NCBI GenBank assembly: GCA_934193095.1
Contig: CAKPUX010000026.1
Coordinates: 1-27,941 of the forward strand
DNA: 27,941 bases
Direction of reading: 5' to 3'
Source of the DNA: an uncultured Dialister sp.
GTDB lineage: Bacteria; Bacillota; Negativicutes; Veillonellales; Dialisteraceae
Shown: positions 5,598 through 14,582 of the stretch, in pieces
Numbering within the stretch: the stretch's first letter is position 1
How the letters are laid out: the number at the start of each line of letters is the position of its first letter
The notes under the pieces: generated by a model
The model's input: the letters and a program-made list of their open reading frames with translations, nothing else
What the model was told of the DNA's origin: nothing
The model's database searches: none
Program-made: the position numbers and the translations under genes

Positions 5598-7262
5598 TTG
5601 GCAAAAGCAAGATTACAGATCATTCCATTAGGAGGTCTTGGAGAAATCGGGAAGAACATGACTGTATTCCGTTACGGCGACGAAATTATCGTAATCGATG
5701 CAGGCATGGCATTCCCAGAAGAAGACATGCTCGGGATCGACATCGTCATCCCGGACTTTTCCTACCTCATCGAACACAAAGACGAGATTAAAGCCATCCT
5801 CATCACCCACGGACACGAAGATCACATCGGGTCCCTTTCCTATCTGCTTCGCGAAGTGAACGCCCCGGTCTACGCCACACGCCTTACCTGCGGCCTCATC
5901 GAAGGCAAACTCAAAGAAGCGCACATCACAAACTACGACCTGCACACCGTCAAACCCGGTGACGAATTCAAAACAGGCCTTTTCAAATTCGGATTCTTCC
6001 ACGTCTGCCACTCCATACCGGACTCCTGCGGCATCTACCTGCGCACCCCGGTCGGCACCATCGTCCATACCGGCGACTTCAAATTCGACCACTCTCCGGT
6101 CGACGGCGAACTCACCGACATGTACAAGCTCGCCGAGCTCGGCCACAGAGGCGTCCTCTGCCTTCTCGCCGACTCCACGAACGCACAGAACCCCGGCTAC
6201 ACCCCTTCCGAAGCCATCGTATCCAAGTCCCTCATGAGCGCTTACGCCGATGCCAAAGGCCGCATCATCCTCGCCACCTTCGCATCGAACGTCTCCCGCA
6301 TCCAGATGGCCGTCGACGCAGCAGTCGCTAACAAAAGAAAAGTCTGCGTCTTCGGCCGCTCCATGGTGAACGTCGTCGGCATCGCCCAAGAGCTCGGCTA
6401 CCTCAAAGCCCCGGAAGGCACCTTCATCGAGCCGGAAGAGCTTGGTCACTACAGAGACGACCGCCTCTGCATCCTGACCACCGGCAGCCAAGGCGAACCG
6501 ATGGCCGGCCTCTCCCGCATGGCCGACGGCTCCCACCGCCAGGTCCAGATCCACGCAGGCGACACCGTCATCATCTCCGCCTCCCCGATCCCGGGCAATG
6601 AGACCAGCGTCGGCCGCACCATCGACAGCCTGATGCGCCTCGGCGCCCACGTCGTCACCAGCACCACCACCCGCGTCCACGTATCCGGCCACGGCTCTCA
6701 GGAAGACCTGAAGACCATGCTCTCCCTCGTCAAGCCGAAATACTTCATCCCCGTCCACGGCGAACACCGCATGCTCGTCAGCCACGCAGAACTCGCAGAA
6801 AGCCTCGGCGTCGAAAAGAAAAACATCCTGATCGGCGAAAACGGCACCCTCTTCGAATTCACCAGCCGCGGCGGCAAGATCAATCCGCAGCGCGTCCAGG
6901 CCGGCCCCGTCTTCGTCGACGGCCTCGGCGTAGGTGACGTAGGAAACATCGTCATCCGCGACCGCCAGCAGCTCGCCCAAGACGGCGTCGTCATCGTCGT
7001 CATCGCCCTCGAAAAAGGCAGCAACCAAGTCTTAGCCGGCCCCGACATCGTCTCCCGCGGCTTCGTCTACGTGAGAGACAGCGAAGCCCTCCTGACCGAA
7101 GCCAGAGAACGCATCGAGTCCGTCCTTGACCGCTGCGAAGCCGGCAACGTCTCCGAATGGAACGCCATCAAGACCCAGGTGAGAGACGCCCTCGGCAAAT
7201 ACTTCTTCGACCGCACCAAGCGCCGCCCGATGATTTTGACCATCATCCAGGAAGTGAAATAA
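5598..7262 (+). CDS. rnj: Ribonuclease J
   Basis: 554-residue metallo-beta-lactamase/beta-CASP ribonuclease with endonuclease and 5'-3' exonuclease activity, central to mRNA decay and rRNA maturation in Firmicutes. The metal-binding motif HGHEDH is at residues 71-76 (H71, H73, D75, H76), with H138 and D160 (VHTGDFKFD) as further ligands and VSGHGSQEDL near 360 as the beta-CASP C motif. Length is typical. Start: TTG at 5598 after AGGAGG at 5581-5586 with an 11-base gap; no in-frame ATG lies between. It is the only clear plus-strand gene, has its own promoter and leader hairpin, and ends at a strong terminator shared with the converging gene. Confidence 0.95.
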   Translation: MAKARLQIIPLGGLGEIGKNMTVFRYGDEIIVIDAGMAFPEEDMLGIDIVIPDFSYLIEHKDEIKAILITHGHEDHIGSLSYLLREVNAPVYATRLTCGLIEGKLKEAHITNYDLHTVKPGDEFKTGLFKFGFFHVCHSIPDSCGIYLRTPVGTIVHTGDFKFDHSPVDGELTDMYKLAELGHRGVLCLLADSTNAQNPGYTPSEAIVSKSLMSAYADAKGRIILATFASNVSRIQMAVDAAVANKRKVCVFGRSMVNVVGIAQELGYLKAPEGTFIEPEELGHYRDDRLCILTTGSQGEPMAGLSRMADGSHRQVQIHAGDTVIISASPIPGNETSVGRTIDSLMRLGAHVVTSTTTRVHVSGHGSQEDLKTMLSLVKPKYFIPVHGEHRMLVSHAELAESLGVEKKNILIGENGTLFEFTSRGGKINPQRVQAGPVFVDGLGVGDVGNIVIRDRQQLAQDGVVIVVIALEKGSNQVLAGPDIVSRGFVYVRDSEALLTEARERIESVLDRCEAGNVSEWNAIKTQVRDALGKYFFDRTKRRPMILTIIQEVK

Positions 7263-7270
7263 ATAGCAAT

Positions 7271-7313
7271 AAAAAATCCTCCCTCGGTTTCACACCGAGG
7301 GAGAATTTTTTAT
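7271..7313. terminator. Bidirectional terminator between rnj and the converging gene
   Basis: CTCCCTCGGT (7279-7288) pairs perfectly with ACCGAGGGAG (7294-7303) around a TTCAC loop. A six-A run lies before and a six-T run after, so it can work on both strands. It is 17 bases past the rnj stop. Confidence 0.92.
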
Positions 7314-7350
7314 TGTCGGATCGTGTCATCTATGGATCCTCAGGCATCCG

Positions 7351-9186
7351 CTATTTCGCCAGCGCCGGATCATCCTTCACCATCCGCTTTCCCCCGAACG
7401 TCTTCGCATCCTCCATCGTGATCGCATAGTCCGGAGAAGAAATATCATAAGCAGCGTGATAGAAATTCGTCTTTGCCTGCCACAGACCCGTGACCGTATC
7501 GAAAGCCAGATCATTGGTGAAAGGCCGTTTCTCATGACTCTTCAGCACCGGCATCAGAGACGGATGCGCTGCCTGGTAGTCCGGCGACAAATAGACGAAA
7601 AATGGAATATGTACCATATCATAGAAAAATGGAGAAGTGGAGTGGAAATGTTCCATATTCTCCCCATGGTCAGAGAAATAGACAAGCGACTTTAAATTCA
7701 TATGTGCCTTAGCATACTCGAAAATATCCCGGATGACCCGATCAGTATACGCGACCGTCAGATCATAGCCATAGTAGGGATCATTTTCAGAGATCCCCAG
7801 CGCGCCTCTCTGATCCGCCGGCACGCGCGCCAGATATGTATAGTGACTGCCCATAATGTTAATGAAAAGCACACGCCGCTTCGCCGGCGGCAGCTTCTTC
7901 ATGACATCGACGGCATATTCATCATAATTTTTCTCCCAAAAGGACGCATCACTGCGCTCTGCGATCAGCGTCACGCCCGCGCTCGAGAGCGAGCTTCTAT
8001 TATGGAAAGAGATCCAGTCCGTGCGATACCCTGCAGCCCGGGCCGCATCCACCATACTGACCGCATGAGACAGATCCATATCTCCATACTGGTTCGCACT
8101 CGTCATCGCATACGAAAGCGACATGAGGGTATTCGGAAAATTCGAATACGCCATGTAGTTCAACGAAAAATCGGGATCATTGACCTTAGAAGAAAGCCAA
8201 GGTGTCGTGTCTTCTGGATAGCTCGGCGTGAATGCCTTCAAATGATCCCTATTCGCACTCTCCCCGATGATGACGATATGTGTCCCCTCATTCAGCCCAT
8301 CCGCAGGATCTATAAGCTTCAACCCGACTGTATTTTTATCCAGATTGGTATTAAAATTCTGCAAAAGCTGAAACTCGCTCCCCTTGCTGTTCATCGTGCG
8401 ATATAAATTGATCGGGAATACATGGATGATTTGTCGGATAAAACCGCCAAAGAAAAGGATGGAGATCACGATCAGGCCTACCTTGACCTTCTTCCCATTG
8501 CCCCGTAATAAAGCCTCACCGCTCTCCGCACATCGTCCCATCTGTTGCGTCAGCACATAAGCTGCCAGCAGGAGCAGCAGGAGCACACCAGTAGCCAATC
8601 CAAGCGACAAAGGAGATCCCATGGTGCTGAGGAACTCCTTCACCTCTTCCCAATGCGTAGCGCGGACAGCCATCAAAGCAAAGAGATCCATTTCTCCGCC
8701 GAATCGCCAATAATAACTGATATAAATCAGCGGAAATAGCAGCATGAAAAAATTGAAAGCACCGTACATGGCCTGCAAAGCCGCGCGTACATAGCCGCCG
8801 CATTTCGTAAGCCCGATCGTATACACATAAGGCAGAGAAAAGAGCAGTGCTCCCAGCACGTAGTAATCTCCCAAATGTTTTTTCTCCGGCAGCAAAGCAA
8901 ATCCATACGCCCAAGTGAAAATGCCCGCCCAGAGGAGAGGCAGGATCACCGCCCACGGCAGGAGACGCTTCAGGTAGTCTTTACTGAAAACGGAAAAAAG
9001 CCCAAAGGAAACGATGAGCATGACAGCAAAAGCCGCGCCCAGACGCGGCTGTGCGTAGCTGTAAATATCTGGGAAGTCTCCGCCCAGATGAAGAAGAGCC
9101 GAAATAAGGAGGGCAAATCCTGTCGACCATGCAAAGCAAAGAACAAGTGCTCTCCCCATGTAGGAAATTATTGTCTTTCTCTTCAA
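7351..9186 (-). CDS. Phosphoethanolamine transferase, EptA/CptA-like (sulfatase fold)
   Basis: 611-residue inner-membrane enzyme with hydrophobic segments through about residue 255 and a periplasmic alkaline-phosphatase-like domain from about 300. Family members move phosphoethanolamine from phosphatidylethanolamine to lipid A or LPS core and can lower sensitivity to cationic peptides. Expected catalytic residues are present: E309 (IIGESANRDH), the nucleophile T353 (PNTLMSLSYAM), H448 (MGSHYTY), and D506-H507 (FSDHGENMEH). The start is a TTG at 9186 behind GGGGGG seven to eight bases away; the next ATG (residue 10) would cut the first membrane helix. It lies downstream of the LPS glycosyltransferases. 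Which acceptor it modifies cannot be told from sequence. Confidence 0.88.
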   Translation of the reverse strand: MKRKTIISYMGRALVLCFAWSTGFALLISALLHLGGDFPDIYSYAQPRLGAAFAVMLIVSFGLFSVFSKDYLKRLLPWAVILPLLWAGIFTWAYGFALLPEKKHLGDYYVLGALLFSLPYVYTIGLTKCGGYVRAALQAMYGAFNFFMLLFPLIYISYYWRFGGEMDLFALMAVRATHWEEVKEFLSTMGSPLSLGLATGVLLLLLLAAYVLTQQMGRCAESGEALLRGNGKKVKVGLIVISILFFGGFIRQIIHVFPINLYRTMNSKGSEFQLLQNFNTNLDKNTVGLKLIDPADGLNEGTHIVIIGESANRDHLKAFTPSYPEDTTPWLSSKVNDPDFSLNYMAYSNFPNTLMSLSYAMTSANQYGDMDLSHAVSMVDAARAAGYRTDWISFHNRSSLSSAGVTLIAERSDASFWEKNYDEYAVDVMKKLPPAKRRVLFINIMGSHYTYLARVPADQRGALGISENDPYYGYDLTVAYTDRVIRDIFEYAKAHMNLKSLVYFSDHGENMEHFHSTSPFFYDMVHIPFFVYLSPDYQAAHPSLMPVLKSHEKRPFTNDLAFDTVTGLWQAKTNFYHAAYDISSPDYAITMEDAKTFGGKRMVKDDPALAK

Positions 9187-9446
9187 TGAATGGACCCCCC
9201 TTTATATATCCTCAAAGAACCGGACCTTTTAGATTTTAAAAGTCCTAACTTAATCGAAAAAACATCTTGACTTTATCGAGCATCAGCCAGTTTTTCAGGT
9301 AGGAAAATTAAATTTTACCAAAAGCATAATTATAATAGGCCTGTTGCTAAACTTATATCTGCCAGCGCATATTGCCGCATCGATTCTTTGGCACTTGCTC
9401 CCATCCGCACTCGCTTCTCTCGATTTACCATTAATTCCTCACAAGG
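9187..9446. other. AT-rich spacer upstream of the phosphoethanolamine transferase
   Basis: No convincing gene. A 33-codon minus-strand frame (9330-9431, MVNREKRVRM...) has GAGGA five bases before its ATG and lies in the same frame as the remnant just upstream, so it may be part of that decayed gene. An imperfect hairpin, GGACCTTTT...AAAAGTCC, lies at about 9223-9246. Confidence 0.4.
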
Positions 9447-9643
9447 CTAAAAACGCATTACGTATACATATATCGAAAAAGCCTTGACATAATTCCGCTT
9501 CCACAATGTATATGCCACATATAACGCAAAAGCTATCATCGCAGCAGATATACCCGCCTTGAAAAAACGATCTACTGTCGCCCCCACGTAATTCTGGCTG
9601 CAACCACCATGGCAAAAATACTTGTTATTTTATTGTCACTCAT
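9447..9643 (-). pseudogene. Remnant of an unidentified gene, probably a membrane protein
   Basis: An ATG at 9643, one base after the GT2 stop, starts MSDNKITSIFAMVVAA and then hits a stop at 9572-9574. An adjacent frame (shifted by one base) continues as a protein-like stretch, QNYVGATVDRFFKAGISAAM then IAFALYVAYTLWKRNYVKAF, ending at a TAG at 9447-9449. The amino-acid make-up (a hydrophobic helix followed by basic residues) looks like a real membrane-protein tail rather than chance. Shifted frames and short length point to decay. The family is not recognisable; it may have been a polysaccharide-export or acyltransferase gene of the LPS cluster. Confidence 0.45.
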
Positions 9644-9644
9644 T

Positions 9645-10661
9645 TTATTTCCCTTTTTGCTGCCTTTTTTTCTGCTGATATGCAACAATCGCTCTCTGCA
9701 TCTTCCCCAATAAACAATTCAGTTTTTGCGGTCCGTATAAGATCAGGATCCTGTTACATTGCAAGCCGAATGGCAACGAACCCTTTTGTGAAAAAAGATA
9801 CGTTTGAATTTCATGTTGTATCTGTGAAGAAAGTATACCCACCCCACTATTTAGGAAGAGGGAACGCACTGCACTATGGACAGCTCGACGTCTGCAAATA
9901 CCTTCAAGAGCCGGATAATATTCCTGCGCCACCGCCTCATGTTCTTTCCAAGCTAAAAATCTCCCGTATCTTGCCCGAATATATGAACTCAGATGAGCTG
10001 AATTCATAAGACTACCACTATGTTGGCAATAGTAATACAGCAAATCAGTAACGAGCATAATTTTTCTAGCTTTCAGAAAAATCCGCGGCATAACGAACAT
10101 ATCCTCCATCGTTTGCCCTGGTGGAAATTCTACTCCATCCCATAAGCATCGTAAGAAAAGTTTTCCCCAAGCAAAATTCGGGATCTTATCCGATAAAATA
10201 TCCTTTCTGATCTTATCTGCATTCGCAGAAGGCTTCCAATCAACTGCGCTCTGTACTCTCCCATCATTCATTACCTGATAGTGTCCGTGCATGACGATTT
10301 CTGCCTTTTCTTGCAAAGCGTACCGCAAGAGAACAGTAAAGGTTTCTGGTGCTATATAGTCATCCGAGTCCAAAAAATAAAGGTACTTCCCGTGGCAGTT
10401 TTTTATTCCATTATTTCTAGCCTCTGAGACCCCCTTATTCTTTTGATGCACCACAAAAATCCGAGCATCCCTTCGTGCATAAGCATCACACATATCTCCG
10501 CATCGATCAGGCGAACCATCATCAACTAGGATCAACTCCCAATTTGTATAGGTTTGGTGCAGTACGCTTTCTATGCATCGCGTCAAAAACATTTCCACCT
10601 TGTACACAGGAACGACAATAGAGATGAGCGGATCCTTTCCTTCAATTAGAACATATCCCAT
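9645..10661 (-). CDS. Glycosyltransferase family 2
   Basis: 338-residue GT-A fold glycosyltransferase, probably adding a sugar to LPS core or O-chain in the cytoplasm. The N-terminal domain has SIVVPVYK (14-21), DDGS (47-50, nucleotide contact), GVSEARNNGI (77-86) and the DXD-type metal motif DSDD (98-101). The C-terminal part is variable and ends in a Lys/Gln-rich tail. Start: the ATG at 10661 has AAAGG seven bases before it; the ATG at 10676 has no ribosome site. Base composition is clearly more AT-rich than the flanking housekeeping genes. It follows the GT9 gene after a 231-base AT-rich gap. Donor and acceptor sugars cannot be deduced. Confidence 0.88.
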   Translation of the reverse strand: MGYVLIEGKDPLISIVVPVYKVEMFLTRCIESVLHQTYTNWELILVDDGSPDRCGDMCDAYARRDARIFVVHQKNKGVSEARNNGIKNCHGKYLYFLDSDDYIAPETFTVLLRYALQEKAEIVMHGHYQVMNDGRVQSAVDWKPSANADKIRKDILSDKIPNFAWGKLFLRCLWDGVEFPPGQTMEDMFVMPRIFLKARKIMLVTDLLYYYCQHSGSLMNSAHLSSYIRARYGRFLAWKEHEAVAQEYYPALEGICRRRAVHSAVRSLFLNSGVGILSSQIQHEIQTYLFSQKGSLPFGLQCNRILILYGPQKLNCLLGKMQRAIVAYQQKKRQQKGK

Positions 10662-10892
10662 GATCCAGCCTTTCATTTACAATACCAAGAATTCCCTTTA
10701 TGTATTTTATAAGGAATATAATTGCCCGTACCAGTCATTGCAATATGCAAAACTTAAGACCGTTTGTTTTTCCGATCTATATAACAGTTTTTAATACATC
10801 ATTGAAAACCATATAAGGAACTGTCTCTATTACCATTTAACCCCCGATACCATCTTTACACTGTCCTACAAATAAGAAGCCTATCTGCTTTA

Positions 10893-11987
10893 TTACTTTA
10901 TATATTTGATATGCCCATCATATTCATTCGTTTCTCTCATTCCCAACGCCCATTCGCCCGCTTTAATGACTTCTTCAACGGGGATGTGGTCAATCGGCAC
11001 GTAGTTTCCATCCCGGATTGTATGATTCACATGATCCTGCCCCACGGGCATATCCCAGGAAGAAATTGCCATTGAACGTTTCCCTAACGGATAATGATTT
11101 TTCGCATTACTAGGCCCAAACATGGCCACGGTTGGAATCCCTCTGGCATCAAACACATACATTGGCCCACTATCATTGGTAAATCCAATGGAGCACCAGG
11201 AAGCTGCCGCAATAAATTCTCCCATAGATAGTTGATCTGCTGCAATAATAGGATCACATTTCAATCCTTTTACTGCCCGTTCCACTAGCTCCATCTCTCT
11301 TTTGATACCAAAGAAAACTGGACGATATCCTTTCTTGGCAAAATGTTCTGCCACTTGCCCAAATCGTTCTGCCGGCCAGTCTTTTTCTATCCGAGTGCTG
11401 CCGACAGAATATCCCGCCAGCTTATCCCCTCTCTGAATGCCATGAGATTCAAAAAACTTCTTAGCTCCCTCATCCCATGCTGGACAACTATATAATTTCA
11501 TTCCTTCGTAAGAAATATCTGTCACACCAATTCTTTTTAAGGCATTTAAATAGGTAATAGCGCATTGCTCTTTTTCATCAGAAATATGGATAGGATAATC
11601 CATAAGAAGACCATCCAATCTTGTGCCTGGACGACCAATCCATGTTTTCGCACGAATATTTAATCCCAGTAAAGTAGTCCGTGCCGTACCATGCAGCACA
11701 AATAACAAATCCGGATGATAGCTATGTAACTTTCTTCCCAATTGTATTGTTCCGCTAATACCTAACTCTTTCCGTTTTACTGGTATAATCTCATCTATAC
11801 AGGGATTATACTCCATGGCATCCAAATAATTGCCATCCATCACCAATATAATTTTAGAGTCTGGTGCTGCCCGACGAAGCACTTCTAAAAAAGGTGTCAA
11901 TGCAACAGTATCACCAAAATACAACATATATACCAATACTATGGTTTTATGATTCAACTCTAAATTTATATTTGAGATGAAATTCAT
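10893..11987 (-). CDS. Glycosyltransferase family 9 (heptosyltransferase-like)
   Basis: 364-residue GT-B fold enzyme related to the ADP-heptose:LPS heptosyltransferases (WaaF/RfaF type). Visible family features are the N-terminal GDTVALTPFL (25-34), the acceptor-donor hinge motif GSTRIEKDWP (196-205) with its conserved Lys, and NDSGPM (271-276) in the C-terminal nucleotide-binding domain. It is AT-rich like its neighbours. The ATG at 11987 has AGGAG five bases before, overlapping the stop of the GT8 gene, so the two are translated together. Likely role: addition of a heptose or related sugar to LPS inner core. A different donor sugar is possible since GT9 members in O-antigen clusters vary. 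Confidence 0.85.
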   Translation of the reverse strand: MNFISNINLELNHKTIVLVYMLYFGDTVALTPFLEVLRRAAPDSKIILVMDGNYLDAMEYNPCIDEIIPVKRKELGISGTIQLGRKLHSYHPDLLFVLHGTARTTLLGLNIRAKTWIGRPGTRLDGLLMDYPIHISDEKEQCAITYLNALKRIGVTDISYEGMKLYSCPAWDEGAKKFFESHGIQRGDKLAGYSVGSTRIEKDWPAERFGQVAEHFAKKGYRPVFFGIKREMELVERAVKGLKCDPIIAADQLSMGEFIAAASWCSIGFTNDSGPMYVFDARGIPTVAMFGPSNAKNHYPLGKRSMAISSWDMPVGQDHVNHTIRDGNYVPIDHIPVEEVIKAGEWALGMRETNEYDGHIKYIK

Positions 11988-11995
11988 GCCAACTC

Positions 11996-13018
11996 CTACT
12001 TTCTAGCTAACAATTTCCTTTTATAATAAGCTAAATAACATTGAAAAGCCTTGCCCCATTGATGAGTAATTCTATATTCCCTAGCTGCTCTATGATAATT
12101 TTTCCTTGTAACGGGAACGCTGACTGGGACATCTTTCCATGGAGAGTGTTCTTTTAATTCGTTATATTCTTTAACGACCGGCCAGTCTTCCACCCAAGAA
12201 TGCCATGGCTTCACATCACTAGCAAAATGGAGAATCACTTGCTTCTTATAATCTTCATTATAGTCCTGCTCATGGAACAAGGCAGGACGATTCAACTTGT
12301 AAATATAGTTATACTTCTTAGGAAGCCAAACTAGTTGTCCGTCTAAAAGTTTATTTAACAACGTCTGATCATGATATTCAGCGTTTCCCCAAATTTTGAT
12401 CTTTCCATGTTTATCTAAGCAGGTTACCAATTTCTTAGATACATCAACTATCTTCCCTAATACATCATCTTGCTCCCATTGTGTAACATTAATGAGCATC
12501 ATTCCTGCATTAAAATATCTTTTAACCCCCAGTTGTTTCCTTGAACGTTCTTCTGCGCGATCAGATACAACTGCAGCTACCCTCCCATGGAAATCTAAGG
12601 TCTTTAACAGCAACAAGCTCCCACAAATCATCATATCGCCATCTAAATACATTATTTTATCCGTATACCTCTTTACCAAGCTAGGGATAACTAGTCTATA
12701 AAAAAATACAGCAGGACGATTTAAGAAAAATATATTTTTAAATGCGTTATCATTCATCACATGTATATAGATACTAGCATTGGTACTTTGCGAAAATTGC
12801 GTCAATCGAATCTTCTCAATAGGCAGTAACTCATTCAAAAATAAATGAAATACAAATTCCATATTTCTATTATGTCTCACAGCAGACTGCATAACCATTC
12901 CTAAATAAGGAACATAATTAGCGGTTCCTGTAAGTGCTATATGAAATCTATCCTTTTCATTACTACTGCCACTACTAATATAAATAACATCCTTCTCTGC
13001 AGCACTTAGTAAATCCAT
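11996..13018 (-). CDS. Glycosyltransferase family 8 (LPS hexosyltransferase-like)
   Basis: 340-residue GT-A fold enzyme resembling RfaI/RfaJ-type UDP-glucose or UDP-galactose LPS transferases. It shows the DXD metal motif YLDGDMM (124-130), FNAGMM (169-174), DQTLLN (217-222) and the C-terminal HFASDVKPW (264-272), the family's HxxGxKPW signature with Ser-Asp in place of Gly. Start chosen: ATG at 13018, with GGAG six bases upstream; the frame extends to a TTG at 13039 without a ribosome site. It begins 23 bases after the GT4 stop and runs directly into the GT9 gene. One of the most AT-rich genes here, consistent with transfer. Confidence 0.88.
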   Translation of the reverse strand: MDLLSAAEKDVIYISSGSSNEKDRFHIALTGTANYVPYLGMVMQSAVRHNRNMEFVFHLFLNELLPIEKIRLTQFSQSTNASIYIHVMNDNAFKNIFFLNRPAVFFYRLVIPSLVKRYTDKIMYLDGDMMICGSLLLLKTLDFHGRVAAVVSDRAEERSRKQLGVKRYFNAGMMLINVTQWEQDDVLGKIVDVSKKLVTCLDKHGKIKIWGNAEYHDQTLLNKLLDGQLVWLPKKYNYIYKLNRPALFHEQDYNEDYKKQVILHFASDVKPWHSWVEDWPVVKEYNELKEHSPWKDVPVSVPVTRKNYHRAAREYRITHQWGKAFQCYLAYYKRKLLARK

Positions 13019-13041
13019 TTTTATCTCCATATTTAGCAAAA

Positions 13042-14217
13042 TTATTTACTACATTCCCCTATTTTTTCTTCCCATTTTCTCCAAACGATTTCCGGCCTAT
13101 ACATCTCTGCTGCCATTTGCGCATTTTTTCCAAATCTTTCACGCAAAACAGGAGATTCCATTAATTTCTTAAGTCCCTCTGCCAAAGCAGAAGCTCCCTC
13201 TTCTACCAAAAGTCCCGTTTCCCCAGATTGAATGAGTTCATTGACAGCAGGGCAAGACCGATAACCAACCGCCGGGATGCCGCAGCACATTGCTTCTGCC
13301 AAGGCCAATCCAAACCCTTCATGGTGACTGGGGAATGCAAAGATGTCTGTCTCTTTCCAGACAGCATCCATATCTTTTGTCGTCCCGCAAAGGAAGACCT
13401 GCTTTTCCAGACCGTACTTTTTTATTTTAGATCTCAGCGAAGCGACATAGGGCTTATCATAGGTATCTCCCCAGAGCTTCACCTGCCAGTCCGGATGGTC
13501 TTTGGAAAGCCTTGCGAAGGCTTCGATCAGGAGATGCTGACGCTTGGTGCGGCCGGTTAGGCGGCCGACGCAGGTGATGGTGTACTTGTCCTTCTTTGCG
13601 AGATGATCTGCCGTGACGTGCGGCGCGTTCACCGCATTCGGTATCGCGATGAAGTGGTCGTAGTGCAGGTATTTTTTCGCTTTGGAAATAAAAGAAGGGA
13701 GCAGCACCTGAATGGCGGCGCTTTTTTCTAAAGCCTTCCTTTCCTCTGCCGGCGAGCCGCGGAATATCTCATCCGGATCATTGTGCAGCATGGAGATCAC
13801 GGGGATCTTCGTCCCCACCCCATCCAAAAGCAACCGTCCGGTGGGTTCACGGAAGGAGACGATCACATCCGGCTTTTCCTTTTCGAGAAGCCGCGACAGC
13901 TGCGCTTTCGCCTGATAGAGCAGGCGGTAATTCCGATTTCTGGCTGCCGCTCTGGAGAAGGGGCGGATGACTTCGCGGAGCGCTTTCGTAAGTCCGCTCG
14001 GTTTTACCGCTTTCTCTCCCGGCAAGTGGTAGAGGTTCAGGAGCTTCACGCTCTCGGGCACGGTGAAGAAGGGCTCTCCTTCCCTTTTCTCGTCGGCAAA
14101 GACGGCGATGACGTCATAGCCTCTTTCAGAAAGGGCGCTCGCCATTTTAGCAAAGACGTTCTCGATGCCGCCGCTGTAGCCAATGAATTTATGAAAATCT
14201 GCCAGCATGACTTTCAT
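13042..14217 (-). CDS. Glycosyltransferase family 4
   Basis: 391-residue GT-B retaining glycosyltransferase. The N-terminal domain holds GGIEN (16-20) and the C-terminal domain the E-x7-E donor motif in HHEGFGLALAEAMCCG (E300, E308). The gene is first in the GT4-GT8-GT9 set; ATG at 14217 follows AGGGAGAGAGA. A likely extended -10 (TGATATAAT, 14309-14317) lies about 90 bases upstream. Base use changes along the gene: the 5' two thirds are GC-rich like the housekeeping genes, while roughly the last 400 bases (left of about 13,450) become AT-rich like the GT8 gene. This suggests a recombination junction inside the gene. Substrates are unknown. Confidence 0.88.
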   Translation of the reverse strand: MKVMLADFHKFIGYSGGIENVFAKMASALSERGYDVIAVFADEKREGEPFFTVPESVKLLNLYHLPGEKAVKPSGLTKALREVIRPFSRAAARNRNYRLLYQAKAQLSRLLEKEKPDVIVSFREPTGRLLLDGVGTKIPVISMLHNDPDEIFRGSPAEERKALEKSAAIQVLLPSFISKAKKYLHYDHFIAIPNAVNAPHVTADHLAKKDKYTITCVGRLTGRTKRQHLLIEAFARLSKDHPDWQVKLWGDTYDKPYVASLRSKIKKYGLEKQVFLCGTTKDMDAVWKETDIFAFPSHHEGFGLALAEAMCCGIPAVGYRSCPAVNELIQSGETGLLVEEGASALAEGLKKLMESPVLRERFGKNAQMAAEMYRPEIVWRKWEEKIGECSK

Positions 14218-14308
14218 GGATCTCTCTCCCTGTACGATACATTTTTACCCCGGATGTCGGCAAAAATCAGCAGAGCGACCTGCCAGCATCCCTAAAGTTT
14301 TTTCTATC

Positions 14309-14317
14309 ATTATATCA
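14309..14317 (-). promoter_or_regulatory. Extended -10 upstream of the GT4 gene
   Basis: Minus-strand TGATATAAT about 92 bases before the GT4 start and downstream of the terminator at 14354-14391, so the GT4-GT8-GT9 set is probably its own transcript. The -35 region is weak. Confidence 0.55.
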
Positions 14318-14353
14318 TACTCTGGTAACAGGCATTTTCCGTGAAACATGCAA

Positions 14354-14391
14354 AAAGAAGAGCATGGCTGTCACCGGCCATGCTCTTCTTT
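14354..14391. terminator. Hairpin terminator between the WaaC-like gene and the GT4 gene
   Basis: AAAGAAGAGCATGGC (14354-14368) pairs perfectly with GCCATGCTCTTCTTT (14377-14391) around an 8-base loop. T-rich tracts occur on both strands. It ends transcription arriving from 15575-14583. Confidence 0.85.
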
Positions 14392-14582
14392 CTCTTTGAT
14401 TCCATACACATATGTAGTTGGCTGATAGAGCCGGAGCTCATCTGGATGCCAGAAAAGCGCGGGATCTTGCGAGCGATGATCTAATCCGTGCTTTCCCTGA
14501 AATAAACAGGCATCATAGGATCAGGCGCCACCCATGGATTGCACCGCACGTACATGAGCCATACGATCCGAAAATAAGCGCA

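Larger units (their letters stand above)
14218..14582. other. Intergenic region: GT4 promoter, terminator, no gene seen
   Basis: Contains the GT4 leader and promoter (14309-14317) and the hairpin terminator (14354-14391). From 14392 to 14582 the minus strand stays open in frame with the upstream GT9 gene for a few dozen codons past its TAG (…YVRCNPWVAPDPMMPVYF…), which could be a decayed C-terminal extension but is too short to judge. Confidence 0.4.

Noticed and set aside
5628..7028. 466-codon open frame on the minus strand inside rnj
   Set aside because: It mirrors the GC-rich third positions of rnj, is built of Asp/Val/Ala-rich low-complexity sequence, and has no family resemblance or ribosome site.
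9203..9208. TATATA just before the phosphoethanolamine transferase as a -10 box
   Set aside because: It would start transcription within or at the ribosome site, leaving almost no leader; no supporting -35.
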